A stretch of DNA of 64,000 nucleotides. It comes from Chrysomallon squamiferum. Its lineage: Eukaryota; Mollusca; Gastropoda; Neomphalida; Peltospiridae. The notes beneath the pieces are model-generated. The model ran no database searches. It was not told where the DNA came from and saw only the letters and a program-made list of their open reading frames with translations. Where the stretch lies: positions 5,562,368 through 5,626,367 of the forward strand of contig CM022669.1 in NCBI GenBank assembly GCA_012295275.1, read 5' to 3'. Position numbers and translations under genes: made by a program. Each line of letters starts with the position of its first letter. Positions within the stretch are counted from its first letter, which is position 1. This document shows positions 13,672 to 26,735 of this stretch, in pieces.

Positions 13672-16600
13672 ACTGTCTGATGTTAATGTATACAAATATG
13701 TACACTAAATAAAAGGCCTATAGCCACTTCGGCCGCCAACAGCGGCTGCTAATGTTAAAACCTCAAAAATCTATGGACGGAATAAAACGACACAGTTATC
13801 ATCAAGACATTGGTAGACGTCTGCCGTACATATCTGAATCAGACGTGAAAACTTTGCAAGTGTTCTTAGCCCGTCGGTACTGTTACCTTAACGTTTGAAG
13901 GACACAGTTTTAACTGAAACCTTATTGGCTGCTTGACCTGAAGAGGGTTGTCTGAAGCTGTCCATCTTTCTTGACGTTGTTTACCTTTGTTGGCACTCTT
14001 TGTTTTAATGTGTTACAGAAGACGAACCGGGGCTTAACTCAGGGCTGGTGATCTTGCATTCCTTTACCTTGATCGTACAGAGCTGTTGACTCGCGTAGTC
14101 TCGACTCCCACATGACATTTCTCCTTTTTATGTTTTTACTTTTCTCAGGTAGTCTATCTTCTTACTTATTTTGTTTGGTTATTGCTCCCAGCGTTTTCGC
14201 TCGCGTTCTTAACGTGCAGGTATGTCAACAAACACAGCTTTAATCTTTTTTTTCGCCCCAGTTGACAAAATCTTAATTCTGCCAGAAAAGCCCGATGTAA
14301 AAAGTTGTTACGTTTGCCACTTTCCCTTTGTTAAACAGGTGGGGTGCAGACCAGGTAACGTCTTCTCTTAAAAAAAAACACTTATTTTAACTACACCTTC
14401 TTCCTACAGAGTGTGTGGTTAGAGTTTAACTGTATTTTACATTCGGGAGTTTTATATTTGCTGCTGTTGATACCAATCATATCACTCAAGTTTGATACAC
14501 GTTTATATACACCAGCTACAAGTACCAAACTTCCTGATCACAAGAATGGAGAATGCTTTCGACCGAAATAGAAATCAGAATATTCAAGTAATAGGGTCCT
14601 TTGTCTTAATATGACAAAGTGAAATATGTTATGGCATTAATTACATCAATAGCATCGGTTACTGAAAACAGGGATAAACAAATCTGGCACAATTTTCGTC
14701 TCGTCAGTTTTATTTTTTAGAACTTTTTCCGAAATGTGAGCTTTCTAACCACAGCTGCTGTCTTTACAATCTTTATCGACGTTAAATATAAAGACTATAT
14801 ATAAAGTCTGTGTGTATATTTTTATATATATATATGTGTGTGTGTGTGTGTATGTTTGTATGTATGTACGTACGTATGTATGTTATGTATCTATATATGT
14901 ATGTATGCATATATAAATACGTAAGTCTATACGTAAGTAGGTTCGTTTGTGTATATGTGTGTACACACAAGCGTACCTACTTACGTTGGCCTATGTGTTA
15001 TCTTCAGCCCTGATAGGTCGACAGGAAAATAGATATACTTCATACATGAGCCATGATATACACTATTTGGAACGAGAAAATGAAAATTAATTCCGAGGCC
15101 CATTGCATCAAAAGAGTACTCAGTCACTGAATATAGCGCTCTTGACTATACATTAGAATAAATACTGAAATACTAAACTGTATCGGAATCTTTGGATTCA
15201 TTTTTATTTTGAACTAGCGTTTTACTTCATAAAGTCAATTATGTTGGTCTGTTGTGTTTTCTTATTTCATTTGTACATATATATTTAGTATTTTTAAATT
15301 AATTTATTAATTTATTATTATTATTATTATTATTATTATACTTTTATTTTTTGACACGTTACTGAATTATAAAATTGCTGTTATTTGTACAGAAAACAAA
15401 TACTGATTTGCGCAGATCCAAACATCAAGAAACAAGAGCTGATGTAATAGAAATATTTAAAATGTTTACTAACTGTTTGTGTATTGAGTTAAATCATTAA
15501 CGGGATTTGTTAGTTTATTAAGCTTAGTCTGCGAGGTGCTAATTTTCAAGTGTCCTTGTTCCCCGAAACAACACGTTTTAGCATTTTTCAAGGTCATACC
15601 ACTGCGTGGTCAGTGATATCTATGTTATTTATATTAAAAATAAATTAATTAAAAAAATTATATGAATGAATGAATCAATGGATGAGTGAATACACAAATA
15701 AACAAATAGTCAAACAGTTAAATAAATAAATAAGTAAATAAATAAATAAATAGAAGTTAAATCTATAATAAATAAAATCATTCAATAATTTTAATAATAA
15801 ATAACCTACGAAAGCAATTAGATAAAACATACAGATATAACAATATGACAGAAATCTTTATGTAGAAGTCATGTTGAAGGACCATACTGACATCTACTGC
15901 AGAGTCTTTGTGATTTTGTAAAAATCTTCTAACAGTCTTAATACTTGTGTTGAAGAGACAGGCAAGAACTTCAGATATATTTGCCAGAGAGAAACAGAGA
16001 CAGAGAGAAAGTGTGTTTGAGAGAGAGAGAGAGAGAGAATAATATATTACAAAGGGGTTATTTATTATTGCCATTTATAATTTCTTGCATTTCTTCGTTT
16101 TCTTTTTTTCTTAAAATTTAGTCTATAAGTTTTTAGATTTTAAAATAAAGTAAAATACTTGCCATGAAAAAAAGAAAAGTATTTATCTTTCCATTGATCC
16201 TCTATTTGAGAAGAAGACTGTAGTCTTTTGTTTTTGTTTTTTTTATATTAATAGACATTAATCGCTAAATATTTGGACATAAATCTAGCAGGTAAATATT
16301 TACAGGTAAAACTCACCTGTAAACGTTTGCTGATAAATCTAATTGGCTCTAACTATGTTGATTTGTGCACGGCACACTGTCCAAGAATACGGTGTGACGG
16401 AGTGCAACTCAACAAACAGGGTGTGAAAGATGGACGTTTAATTCAACCTAACATTTATCTCATCATTTAAAGGTCAGTACTCGAGAAGGCCACAGAAGAT
16501 ATAACACAGACACCGGTCTAAAATTCTGTTTTAATTTTTTTCCAGTATCTGTACAGATAACGGTGTTTAGAGCACTAGGCTGGAACCAGTGATTAGCTGA

Positions 16601-16740
16601 ATCAAAGCTCTTCGGTGTAATACTCCGGTATATAATCACTGAATTACAACATCTCTGTTGATAAACTTTAAATTATTATTTCATTTTATTTACGGAAGCA
16701 TTTGGTCAGGATACTAAATTATCATTCTATTATTTTTTTT

Positions 16741-16791
<51 letters not shown>

Positions 16792-17418
16792 TCATAAATT
16801 ATTGTCTCAAATTATTATCGGCTTAGGACTTGAGCTTTTTGTTCCAGATTATCTACAGTTTAAATCATCATTAAGTCTCTTTTACATACAAAATGTGAAC
16901 CATACCGGAGGGGGGGAGGAGGACATAAAAAAAAAAAGTAAAATAAAGACATCATTTTCAAAATTCTCGCCAATTTCGCTAATCGCAAATGATGCAGATA
17001 TAAATAATATGGCACTCTATCATACCTAGATAAAAATGCTACTTGTTTCTAATTTTACATATTTACTTTTGTGTCTGCAGCTTAACAGAACATAATTTTT
17101 GGATGGGTCAGCAACATGATAAATGCATCTGCCTTCTGCTGCCAACAATATTCTTTTTCATGTTTTGATAGATTGAATTTTATCCTTATTATGAGTGCAG
17201 CAAATATATCAGTTTTGAAATTATCTCCTGCAAAGCTAGGAGCTGTGATGTAGATTATAGCTGCAAATGTATTGTTCTTTTTTTTTGTATTTAATACCTG
17301 CCAGTTAGAATAGAAATTTGTGAAAGACTAGGCAGAGTGGCAGTTTTCCTTGTATATAAAATCTTATATATAAGAAAGCAGTCCTGTATATATATTGTCC
17401 AATGACACTGGGAGTTAT

Positions 17419-17453
<35 letters not shown>

Positions 17454-18959
17454 ATTTATACATACACATATGTACTGCAATAAGAAGAGAATGCCTCTTT
17501 TGGCACTGAAGAAAGACATCATTTCAATTTCAAAATAAATCTCAAATTTAAAATGTTTAATAATTTTATAGTGAAGACTAAATTATTTAATTTTCAATTG
17601 TGGCTAAAATAAAGAATTTAAAACAAGAAAATGTTCATGATATAACCCTAAATTGTTTTTATTTAATAATTGTTCTCTTACTATCACAAGTATTATTTCT
17701 TTCCTATTATTACTACTACTATTAAAAATTAAGACACCTACATTAATAGTTATTATATGTACTATTATAACTGCTACAACTACCACTAACCATTACCATA
17801 ACTAGTACTACTATTATTACTACTCTACTACCCCTACAACTACTGTAGCAGAGTAGTAATAGTGGTAATAGTAGTAGTAATAATGAACTTGATAGTTACT
17901 AAATGTAAAGTCATGTATTGTTTACAGTTTAAAACTGAAACATTATTTTAAAAAGTCAACAAATCAATACTTTTAACAAATTCTTGTGGATTCAAAATAA
18001 ATAAATAAACTGGTGATCTACAAACAAAACGCAACAAATAACAATATTGCCTTAGTAATAATGTATCATTTATTTATATTAACTTTTTTCTGCATCTTTC
18101 TTTTTTTCGTTTTTTTTTTTTCTTTTTTTTAATTTGGTAATTTGTAATAATTTTTAAAATAATAAATTCAGTATAAAAATATAAATATCACAGTGTGGTT
18201 TTAAATGCTTGAAGAATATATGAAAATCGTATACAATGATAAACAATGCTTTGCAATGTACAATAAAATAATATATAAAATATAAACAAAAAGTAAAACA
18301 AAATAAACTATAAATAAATAAATAAAGCATTTAATTAAAAAAATATAACTTTTTTTTTTTCAAGTACATTAAATACAGCAATACTGTCAAAGCAATGAAA
18401 ACAACAGCACCGTAAGAAATCATACGTACAACAAACACAACATTTATGAAAATACTGGGTATTTTTTGTTGTTGTGATAAATGAAGAAAATATATATTAA
18501 TAAATTAACAAACAAAATAATTATAATAATGATGATTATCATGATTATGATGATGATGACAAAAGCTTTATTTTATATGAATTAAATTTTTTTCAACGTG
18601 TTTGTTGGTTAGTGTTATTTCAAAAAATTACTGTTACCCATTTTAATTCAGTAAAATATTGTTTTTGTGTTAGTAAAACAAAAACTGTGATTAAGACGGG
18701 GCTTTTAAAAAAATTTGGTTCCCTTTCTTTTATTATTATTTTTTTGAATTTATTTTTTTATTAAATTTTTTTGATTAATTTTTTTTTTAATTTTAATTTT
18801 TTTAATTTTTGGATAATTCAATAAAATCTGTTTTTTAAACAACTAAATGCAAATTATAAGTTTGTGTTAGTAAAATAAAATACTCTTCTGTATGTTAATT
18901 CAATAAAAAAAAAAGATTCTGTGTTAATAAAGTAAAAATATATTATTTATTTTTGTTTA
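13672..18959. other. Intergenic stretch upstream of the chitin-binding gene
   Basis: Positions 13672-14110 are GC-richer than the surroundings and include the promoter and 5' UTR side of the minus-strand chitin-binding gene. Beyond that I see no gene. The stretch holds ATAC/GT-type repeats (14810-14960), ATT and AAAT arrays (15310-15345, 15718-15752), a GA tract (16020-16038), poly-T plus ATT (16731-16790), a GT array (17423-17450), and long A/T-rich sequence from 17900 that may include 3' UTR of the coiled-coil gene. Confidence 0.5.
17790..17884. repeat. Imperfect inverted repeat of ACT/AGT trinucleotides
   Basis: The left arm (about 17790-17832) is rich in ACT/ATT and the right arm (about 17845-17884) in AGT/AAT. 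They are largely reverse complements around a short C-rich loop, so a transcript could fold into a hairpin. Confidence 0.6.
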
Positions 18960-19260
18960 AAACATCTGCAGTTATAACACAAACACCACTGATGTATTAA
19001 AAATATATGCAAATACAGTATAACACATTTTGTGTTAAAAATACATACAATTATGATACAAACAAGCATTCTGTGTTACAAACACATGTAGTTACATAAT
19101 TAGCACACATTGTGTTAAAAATACACACAGCTATGGTTGCCACATGTATTTGGAAAGTTCATACAAGTTACGGTAAAAACATGATTTTGTGTGAAAAACA
19201 CGCAGTTATGGTACAAACACACATCCTGTGTTACAGACATTTGGCATTAAGACATAAAAC
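18960..19260. repeat. Degenerate tandem repeat downstream of the coiled-coil gene stop
   Basis: About seven imperfect units of roughly 40-46 bp. Each has a TGTGTTAAAAATACA-like core followed by an AGTTATGGTACAAACA-like segment. The array ends just before the stop codon at 19283-19285, so it probably lies in the 3' UTR. Confidence 0.75.
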
Positions 19261-19282
19261 CAGACTGCTGCTGAAAGTGAAG

Positions 19283-21897
19283 CTATGATGCAAACATGCT
19301 ATTCATTGGTTCAAGGTCACTCTTTAACGCTGCACTGGTTTCATTGTTCAGGCACTCGTCCAGTAACATCTTCTCTCTCGTATCTCTGCTCAGCATTTCA
19401 ACAGTCAAACATTTCGCTTCATTGTCTAGAGACTTCACTTTCTGCAGCCTCTTCTTCTTGTCTTTCTTACTCGTTCCCGACCCAGGCCTTTCACTGAAGT
19501 ACATGGGAGGTGCACTGTGTATTTTACTCAGAGAGAAAGAACTATCAACACTGACCTCGGAGTCAGAATCAGAGAGGTCTATCAGGACCCCGTTCTGTTT
19601 GTGGACACCAGAGACAGATTTATCAGGTTCCACCTTGCCTGGATTCACTTCATCTTTGATTTCATTGATGTCAGACGGCCATTTTTGTAACGGTTTGTCT
19701 ATCAGCGGACCTGAGAAAAAATCGGCTTCCAGACTGAGCGAGGATATCTTCTGAGATGACATGTCTTCACTGTGACTAGAGAAACTGTCAGAAGCGACTG
19801 TTGGGTTATCCATGTTGCTGTGTGCACTCTGCGACTCCTCCAGTCTTTTGATTACACCGTCTTTGTCTTGTATGGCTTTCTCCATGTTGTTTATCTGCTG
19901 GCTGAGTTCGGAGACTTGGTTGGACAGATCTATGATCAAGTCTGTTCTGTGAATGCCATCATTCTCTGGTTCACCTTCCTTCTGATATGACTGAAGTTTG
20001 TCTAGAAAAAAACAAAATAAGTCCAGATTTTAATAGGCTCACCTTCCTTTCTGATACGATTGAAGTTTGTCTAGAAAAAAACAAAATAAGTCCAGATTTT
20101 AACAGGCTCACCTTCCTTCTGATACGACTGAAGTTTGTCTAGAAAAAACAAAATAAGTCCAGATTTTAATAAGTTTTGTTTTTCATTCTGTTAATTAATG
20201 TAATAACTTTAGTAAAGCTTTCCTTTTGTGTTATTTTTTAAAGTTCTTTATATATACCTGTTTCTTTTTTTTATTTCTCTAATGTAATCGAGCACAAAAA
20301 TAAAACTGAATTCTTGGTGATATGACTTTCTATATATATAATTTTATTTATTTAAATGAGGGTTATTCTCAGACAAGAAACAAAATAAAATATTGCATAA
20401 CAATATTTGTTCAGATCATTTATAGGCAGATACTGTGTATATTTGGTAGTAATAGATATTTTATTTCTCAGATAAAATATTTAAAAAATATAATACTAAT
20501 AATAAAAGATGTACAAGCCATTAGCTGATTAAAAAATAAGTATTAATAACTTAAAAACAGTAATTATGTTTTCTTTAATATTCTGTTGTTAGAAATAAAG
20601 AATTAAGTTAACAGTGCAGAAGACTATAAAATTCTACAAAATAAATATTAACAAAATAAAATTCAAATATGCATTAATTTAAACATCGTAAGAATAAAAT
20701 GGGAAGAAATTAAAAAATAAATAAATAAAAGGGAAATAATAAACAGAAATATTAGACATTCTTTGTTTAAAACATGTCACTTTATATGATTGGAAGATTT
20801 AACTTAGAAAAATTAAAATTTGTTTCAAATTATAAAAGTAAAAAAAACAATAACACACATTTCTGATATATAACAATATATTTTCTCTCTGGAGAATGTG
20901 TGTTTAATCTGAGTGATAAAAAGCAAACATTTAGGTTCAGTTATTACGTTGCAATTGCAGATTTTCCTCCAAGAGTTTATCACTCTCTGTTTTCATCTCC
21001 AGATGTCGTATTGAAGCCTCTTGTTTGAGTAAAATTAACTGAGAAGATAATTTCTTTGTTCGCTGTTTGTGCTTCTGCTTCTGTTGAGAAAATATGTAAA
21101 CAATGAGGCAAATTTCTGATTTAAAAAAAACAATATTATAATTTAATAAATCTTAATCAAATGGAAAAGGTTCTAATTATTTATAAGTTCTAGTTTATAT
21201 TTTTGAAAGTATACTAATTAAAATATATTAATAGGTTTTATCTGTCAATGAAAACTAATAATAATAATTTTATTTGATTATAATTTCAAAAAAGTTGAAG
21301 AAAACTTCTCTTAATTAGTTAGATTTTTCTGAGTACATTGTGGACCACATCTTTCTGCAGTCAGTGTTTGATATGAAAGATGAGGGTATGTGTTGTTCTG
21401 TCTATAGGACTATGCAGACAAAAGAGCCATTTGCTGACTATAAATAGCAGAAACAATACTGACAGCTGCATCCATCCTCACTAGTAAAATATTAAAATAA
21501 TTTCCTGGCTTCCATGCATTACGATAGAAATATAGAAATACTTGTCAAAACATCCTTAAATAAGCTTTAACATAAACATAAAAATCATTTCTTATAACTA
21601 TTATACATTGACTTGTTTCATGTATTGGATAAATTACAATTTATGATTCTCAAAACCAATTTTTATTAAAATTAATTTTTTATTTCATAATTTATAGAAG
21701 GAAAATAAAACACACACATACACGTATAAATTAATGAACACACAAGCATGTATGAATGCACACACACAGACACACACACTAACACACAAGCATGTACAAA
21801 TGTGCACACACATACACCTACACATATACATACACACAGAAACACCCAAGCATGCATGAATTAATGAACATAAAAAAACACAGAAGCATGTGTGAAT

Positions 21898-21970
<73 letters not shown>

Positions 21971-22788
21971 CACTAATACACATAGAAACAGATATGCACT
22001 TACCAGCTGAATGATTTCCTGCTGCAGATTCTGGCACGTCTCTTCAAGCTGGGCAATCTGTGAGTCTTTGGTTTTTAACACTTCTTCACTGATGGACATG
22101 GAAGTGGACGTTTCTGATAAAGTTTTAATTGTTTCTTCCAAAGTCTCCAGCTTTTCTTCTAGGTCAAGTCTCTGACTCTCACTCTCTGCCAGCTTGATAA
22201 ATAAATAAATAAATAAATAAATATATAAATAATGATGATGATGATGTTCATGTTAATGAAAATGATAACTAGTAATAATAATAATAATAATAATGAGGAT
22301 GATGATGATAATGATGCTTATGGTGATAATGATAAAATAATAATAATAAAAATAATACTGATGATGATGATGACAATGATAATAATGTGAGGAAGGTAAA
22401 ATACTGATACACTAAAAATGAAGGCAAGGGGAAAAAAGTATTTAATACAGAGAAAGATGAGAAGAGAGAGAGAAAATGAAAACAGAACTGTGGAAAAGTG
22501 CTGTTACAGTTAATATAAGGAAAAAGTGTTGATTTTTAATAAAAAAAAGAAATTTTCCTGTGTAATATTTTATAACAAAATGTATGGAAAAATATATTCA
22601 AAATGTTTTAAAATACATTGCATATCTATTTAAAAAATCAAAGCCTACAAATACTGTTATTAAGTAGAAATAGCTGTTTAAATACTCACTAATTGTTCTA
22701 GTTTTTTAACATTACTCAGTGCATTTGCCAGAGAAGTTTTGGAACTAGCATCAGACTTTGTAATTTCTTCATTCTTTAAAGAAAAAAG

Positions 22789-22820
<32 letters not shown>

Positions 22821-23296
22821 AGATTTATATTAATGAAAAAATTATTTAAAATTAATTTCAAAAAATGTGTAAGATGAGAAAAAAAGAATCATATGTTAAT
22901 ATTTTGTTTAACCTAGTAACAAGGATTTTTTAATGGTTTTTATTATTATTTTACTACAAAACGTTTTAATGAGAATATGCAAAGAATAAAATATATTATA
23001 TATCTCAGACACAGTAATCTATCTAGATTATGAATTAAAAATAAATGAGGTTTGCTGAACTTATTATTTTTCTTTTTTCAAGATTTTAACATGAATGTGT
23101 ACATTTTGGATATTTCATTTGGAGATTTTTGTTTCTTTCTATTATGGAAGAAATACTAACAGCAGATATGATAATATCTTATTTGAAACAAAAACATTAA
23201 ACACAAATAATTAAATTCACCTTTCTGTTTTTAGTAGCTTCAAAATCTTCTATTCTGGTTTCAATTTTATTTGGTTTAATCTTACCACTTTTTGGC
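19283..23296 (-). CDS. Coiled-coil protein, unidentified
   Basis: Five minus-strand exons join in phase with consensus splice sites: 23296-23221, 22773-22690, 22192-22004, 21080-20948 and 20001-19283 (TAG at 19285-19283). They give about 399 residues. The first 150 or so are heptad-like Leu/Glu/Lys/Gln sequence (for example SQRLDLEEKLETLEETIK). A second helix follows (DLIIDLSNQVSELSQQINNM), and then a Ser/Asp-rich acidic tail with LIDLSDSDSEVSVDSS and a Lys-rich KKDKKKRLQKVK patch. Exon 23296 starts in phase 2, so at least one upstream exon is missing; a possible one lies at about 23575-23498 but is weakly supported. The gene runs head to head with FBXO22. I do not recognise the family; coiled-coil scaffold or golgin-like proteins are possible. 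Confidence 0.75.
19968..20166 (-). repeat. Three tandem copies of a splice acceptor and exon start
   Basis: A unit of about 68 bp containing a polypyrimidine tract, the TCTAG acceptor and the first 27-28 nt of the last coiled-coil exon occurs three times with few differences. The downstream copy (to 20001) is the acceptor of the terminal exon. In the two upstream copies the exon-like piece is followed by a strong donor (GAAG|GTGAGCC). Confidence 0.92.
20112..20138 (-). other. Candidate 27-nt microexon
   Basis: This lies in the third repeat copy. It is bounded by TTCTAG| on the left and |GTGAGC on the right in transcript sense. It is 27 nt, phase 1 to phase 1, and would add nine residues (KLQSYQKED) without a frame change. 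The neighbouring copy at 20043-20070 is 28 nt, so including that one would shift the frame. Expression is untested. Confidence 0.45.
21700..21960. repeat. CA-rich block with perfect (CA)30
   Basis: Degenerate ACAC repeats contain several copies of an AAGCATGTATGAATGCACAC-like unit, followed by a perfect CA array at 21899-21958. On the transcript strand of the coiled-coil gene this is (UG)n, about 45 nt downstream of the donor at 22003. Confidence 0.9.
22197..22385. repeat. AAAT, GAT and AAT microsatellite cluster
   Basis: AAAT units at 22197-22220, then GAT/AAT-type trinucleotide runs. It lies directly upstream (transcript sense) of the exon acceptor at 22193, so this exon's polypyrimidine tract is a TTTA repeat. 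Confidence 0.85.
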
Positions 23297-23703
23297 CTTC
23301 AACAACAAAAAGGAGAACAAATATATCAGTTAATTACTTGTGTCTCATAAATTTTTTATTTATAAAAGTGTTATTATTTAATAATATTACACGAATTTCG
23401 GATATGATCGAATATAGAACATACGTATATTATTTTGTAAAAATTGAGATTTAAAACGAAAGGCTTCACCTTGAATAATTCTGAACTGATTTAACCTGGG
23501 TACTAGAACCTGAACCCATTTTAATAAAATTTGTGATCTGGCTGTTTTCCAATTATCTGTACATGAAACATGCAACTGTATCCTTAAAAATTAAAAGTCG
23601 CCATGTTGTTGGCAATATAAACAACTCATAACGAGGCTGCACAGTACACTGATTCCCAACATTTGAAATTTTGGTATAATTGTTATTTATCAAGACTACC
23701 AAG
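23297..23703. promoter_or_regulatory. Shared head-to-head promoter region
   Basis: FBXO22 starts on the plus strand at 23704 and the coiled-coil gene runs away on the minus strand from 23296. The roughly 400 bp between should hold both transcription starts. I see no clear TATA box. Confidence 0.5.
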
Positions 23704-24516
23704 ATGGACGTTCTTGGTGAGAAATCAGCTAAAAACGGAGATGGTTATTTTCAAGCACAGATTGATTGTACTGATACTGGACAGCATTTATGTTCATATG
23801 TATTAACCAATTTTCCGTTTATAATAAAAAACATTTTTCAATGTTTAACAGCAAAACAACTCAACAGCTGTTCAAGGTATCGTAATAACTATTGTTTTGT
23901 TTTTTGTAAGATAGATTACCGACTCATTTGGTCATTACATCAGAAGATTCAGTTTATATTTACTGTTTTAATACAGTAGTTATTATAATATATTTATATT
24001 ATAACATTTTCAAATATTGCTACCTTGTGTAAGAAACATTAATAGTCACTTAAATTTATTATACCTATATTTTCAAAATCAATTTAACTTGAAGTTAAAT
24101 GAAATACCCATAGTGTTACTAACTAAAAGTTAGTAAATCACAATGTTTGAACTTACGTTATTACAACAACAACAACAAAAAAAGACATTAATATCGTGCA
24201 CGACAGTAACATGAAAATGCGAATTTATCATAAAATTATGATTTCCATGACTATTTCAGAGACTTGTTAAATTTATCACAGCATAAGTAAATTTTTTTTT
24301 TTTTTTAATTTTTTCCTCCCCCAGGGTATGTAAAATCTGGCAGGCAGCAGCAAAGAAGGTGAAACTTTCCAGAAGGCCTATTGTGTGGGGTTACTTTAAA
24401 GAAGAAGTTGAAAATGAAAGTGGTGTTAAAATCATAGTTTCAAATGTTAAGAATTTTATACAGGTAAACTGGATAAATATTTAATAATTCAGGTACAAAA
24501 ACAAATCTATTATTTA

Positions 24517-24549
<33 letters not shown>

Positions 24550-26735
24550 GTCATGCTACTTACATAATGTAAAACAAATGTAATTTAAAATGCAGCATAT
24601 GTATTGCATTTGAAAATCCATGCAGCCGTAGTGCCAGTGAAGATAAAGCGCTGCAGCCTATAAGATCAGAAAGTTTGCGCACCTGTTCTAGAATTTATAT
24701 CCCTAAATAAATAAATTGTCGTTTTTATTAAATAACATTTATAGCATATAAATGAAAAAGATCTTTGCATTGGATTATTTAATATTTTTCTTTATTTTAC
24801 TTGTTTTGTTTTTGGTTTAATTTTTAATTTTATTTTTCATATCAATGTTGTTATTTCAGAACCTGCCAGTTGAGCCAAGTTTTGTTCTGTTATTCTGCTC
24901 CACCATGCTGCATGACGAGCCTGTTAAAGTGTTTAATTCAGAAAGCAGACAGACTCGCCAGGCATCTAAAGCCGAGCGAATAGACATGGCAATCTTCCTG
25001 AGCAGACAGCTTCCAGACTCATGTAAACTGTGTGCCGTGACTGCTGATGGGGTCATAGGTAACAGTTAAATGAAATACAGCAACGTAATCATATCAGAAT
25101 TATAAAACAAAAACATCTGCAAAATGCAAAATGACAAAAACGCCATTTTATAAATGAAGTAGCAGATTAGAGTATTAAAAAAGAAAGGAGGATTGTTAAT
25201 TTGTTTGTATCATTTGGTGATTTAAAACTTCAGAATTTATCTTTTAAACACGAAAATTTCACTTTAAATTCACAATACGTGAACATGTTAAATAATTAAT
25301 ATCATAACTTTTATATATAAACAAAAACTACAAAATCATGAAAATGTTATTTTGGTTGTTTTTTTAATATTGAAGTATTTATTATATGACTGTATGTTCA
25401 TTAAAAGAATATAAAAAAAGAAAAGAAGAAAAAAGTACACACTAAAATGTCTGAAACTAACTATACACAAATGATATGACTGATTCGCAAAACTTTTTAT
25501 CATTTTTGGACAGGCAGCAGCAGTAACTTAAAAGAAACAGAGGAAATGGAGGGAATACTTGCCATGTCGTGTGTGTGTTTCGCTGAGATGGATCAGATCA
25601 GTATTTCACAGATGTACTTGGACAGCGATCAGGGAAACACACTGGCTTGCTACTGGAATGACACAGCTAAGGAAAACGACTTCCAGTTCTCACTGATTCC
25701 CAGAGAGAGATTGCTCAGAATGCTGGTTTTTCTTTGTGATGAACCATTCTGTTCACAGGAGTTGAGTTTTTCTCTCTACAAAATTTACAACCATCCTTTA
25801 GTTGTTGGAGGTTTTGTCGACAAGGTCATATGTCCACCCACCTGGCAAAACGATTGCACGTAATTCATTTTAGACTTATAATAACACATCGACGTTAAAA
25901 AAAAAAAGAAAATGAAATTTTAAATAACAAATTTTAAGTTTTCACAAGTTTTTCTAGAAACATTATGCTGTAGTTATTAGGGAGGGCAAGCAGTATCCAA
26001 AATTATTTTATCTTTTATTTCTAGAAAAAAGAACAAGATTAATTTAGGTTATTTTTTTTCAGTAATTTGATTTAAATTAAGGTTTTTAACATTTGTCAAT
26101 ATTTTTGCAAGAGTCACTGTTTTGGTTTTGTGTGCGTGCATACACACACATACACATTCATATAAAAATATCAATTTAAAAATTGGTTTCTGGCTGCACT
26201 AATGTTAAATAATTGAATTTCATCACTGCAACATTTTAACCATGCACATTCTAGTTTTTGAAAAAGTAAAAAAAAACATTTCACATATAATTTTTTTTTC
26301 AGAACTGATGTTCCATTTTTGTGCTGTGTTGGTTTTGGTGGAAACAATCTTCGGGTTGCCTCAGTGATTCTCAAAGATGATGTGAGAGACAAAGAGGAAG
26401 TTGCTAGGGTGATAAAAACACTGAAAGACATTGGCCTGCCTGAAGACAACAGTCTCGCATTCATGTTTGCGTGTGTGGGCCGGGGAGTTCACCACTACAA
26501 AGAGCGAAATGTGGAATCGACGATATTTCGCAAGTTCTTTCCAAACACACCTTTGCTTGGATTGTTTGGAAATGGGGAGGTGGGTTTCCAGTACCCACTT
26601 CATCGGGTCTCAGAGATGGACAAAGATGGAGCCGAAAACCGTTACAAACAGAATCAAACAAGTTACATGAACTCACACCCACCAAAACTGTATCATGCCT
26701 ACACAACAGTGTTTTCTCTCATGTCTTTCAGCTGA
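23704..26735 (+). CDS. FBXO22: F-box only protein 22
   Basis: Five exons join in phase: 23704-23876, 24325-24463, 24860-25058, 25514-25859 and 26303-26735. They give 429 residues (human FBXO22 is about 403). The start has a good context (ACCAAGATGG). An F-box lies at about residues 33-70 (LTNFPF...IFQCL...SCSRVCKIW) and spans the first intron. The rest matches the FIST-type domain of FBXO22, with GFGGNNLRVASV, FACVGRGVHHYKE and FPNTPLLGLFGNGEVG, and ends with an LYHAYTT motif. In vertebrates FBXO22 is the substrate receptor of an SCF ubiquitin ligase acting on KDM4 demethylases, methylated p53 and BACH1; transfer to this animal is by homology. A short insertion after GNGEVG explains the extra length. 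An AATAAA signal lies near 27011. Confidence 0.95.

Noticed and set aside
14031-14110. tRNA-like segment
   Set aside because: It resembles a tRNA D-arm and T-arm (TTAACTCAGGG and AGTCTCGACTCCC), but the boxes deviate and no cloverleaf could be closed by eye.
23387-23575. First coding exon of the coiled-coil gene
   Set aside because: A piece from 23575 could splice in the right phase via AG|GTTAAA at about 23498, but the donor is weak and the peptide shows no family resemblance, so it was not included in the model.
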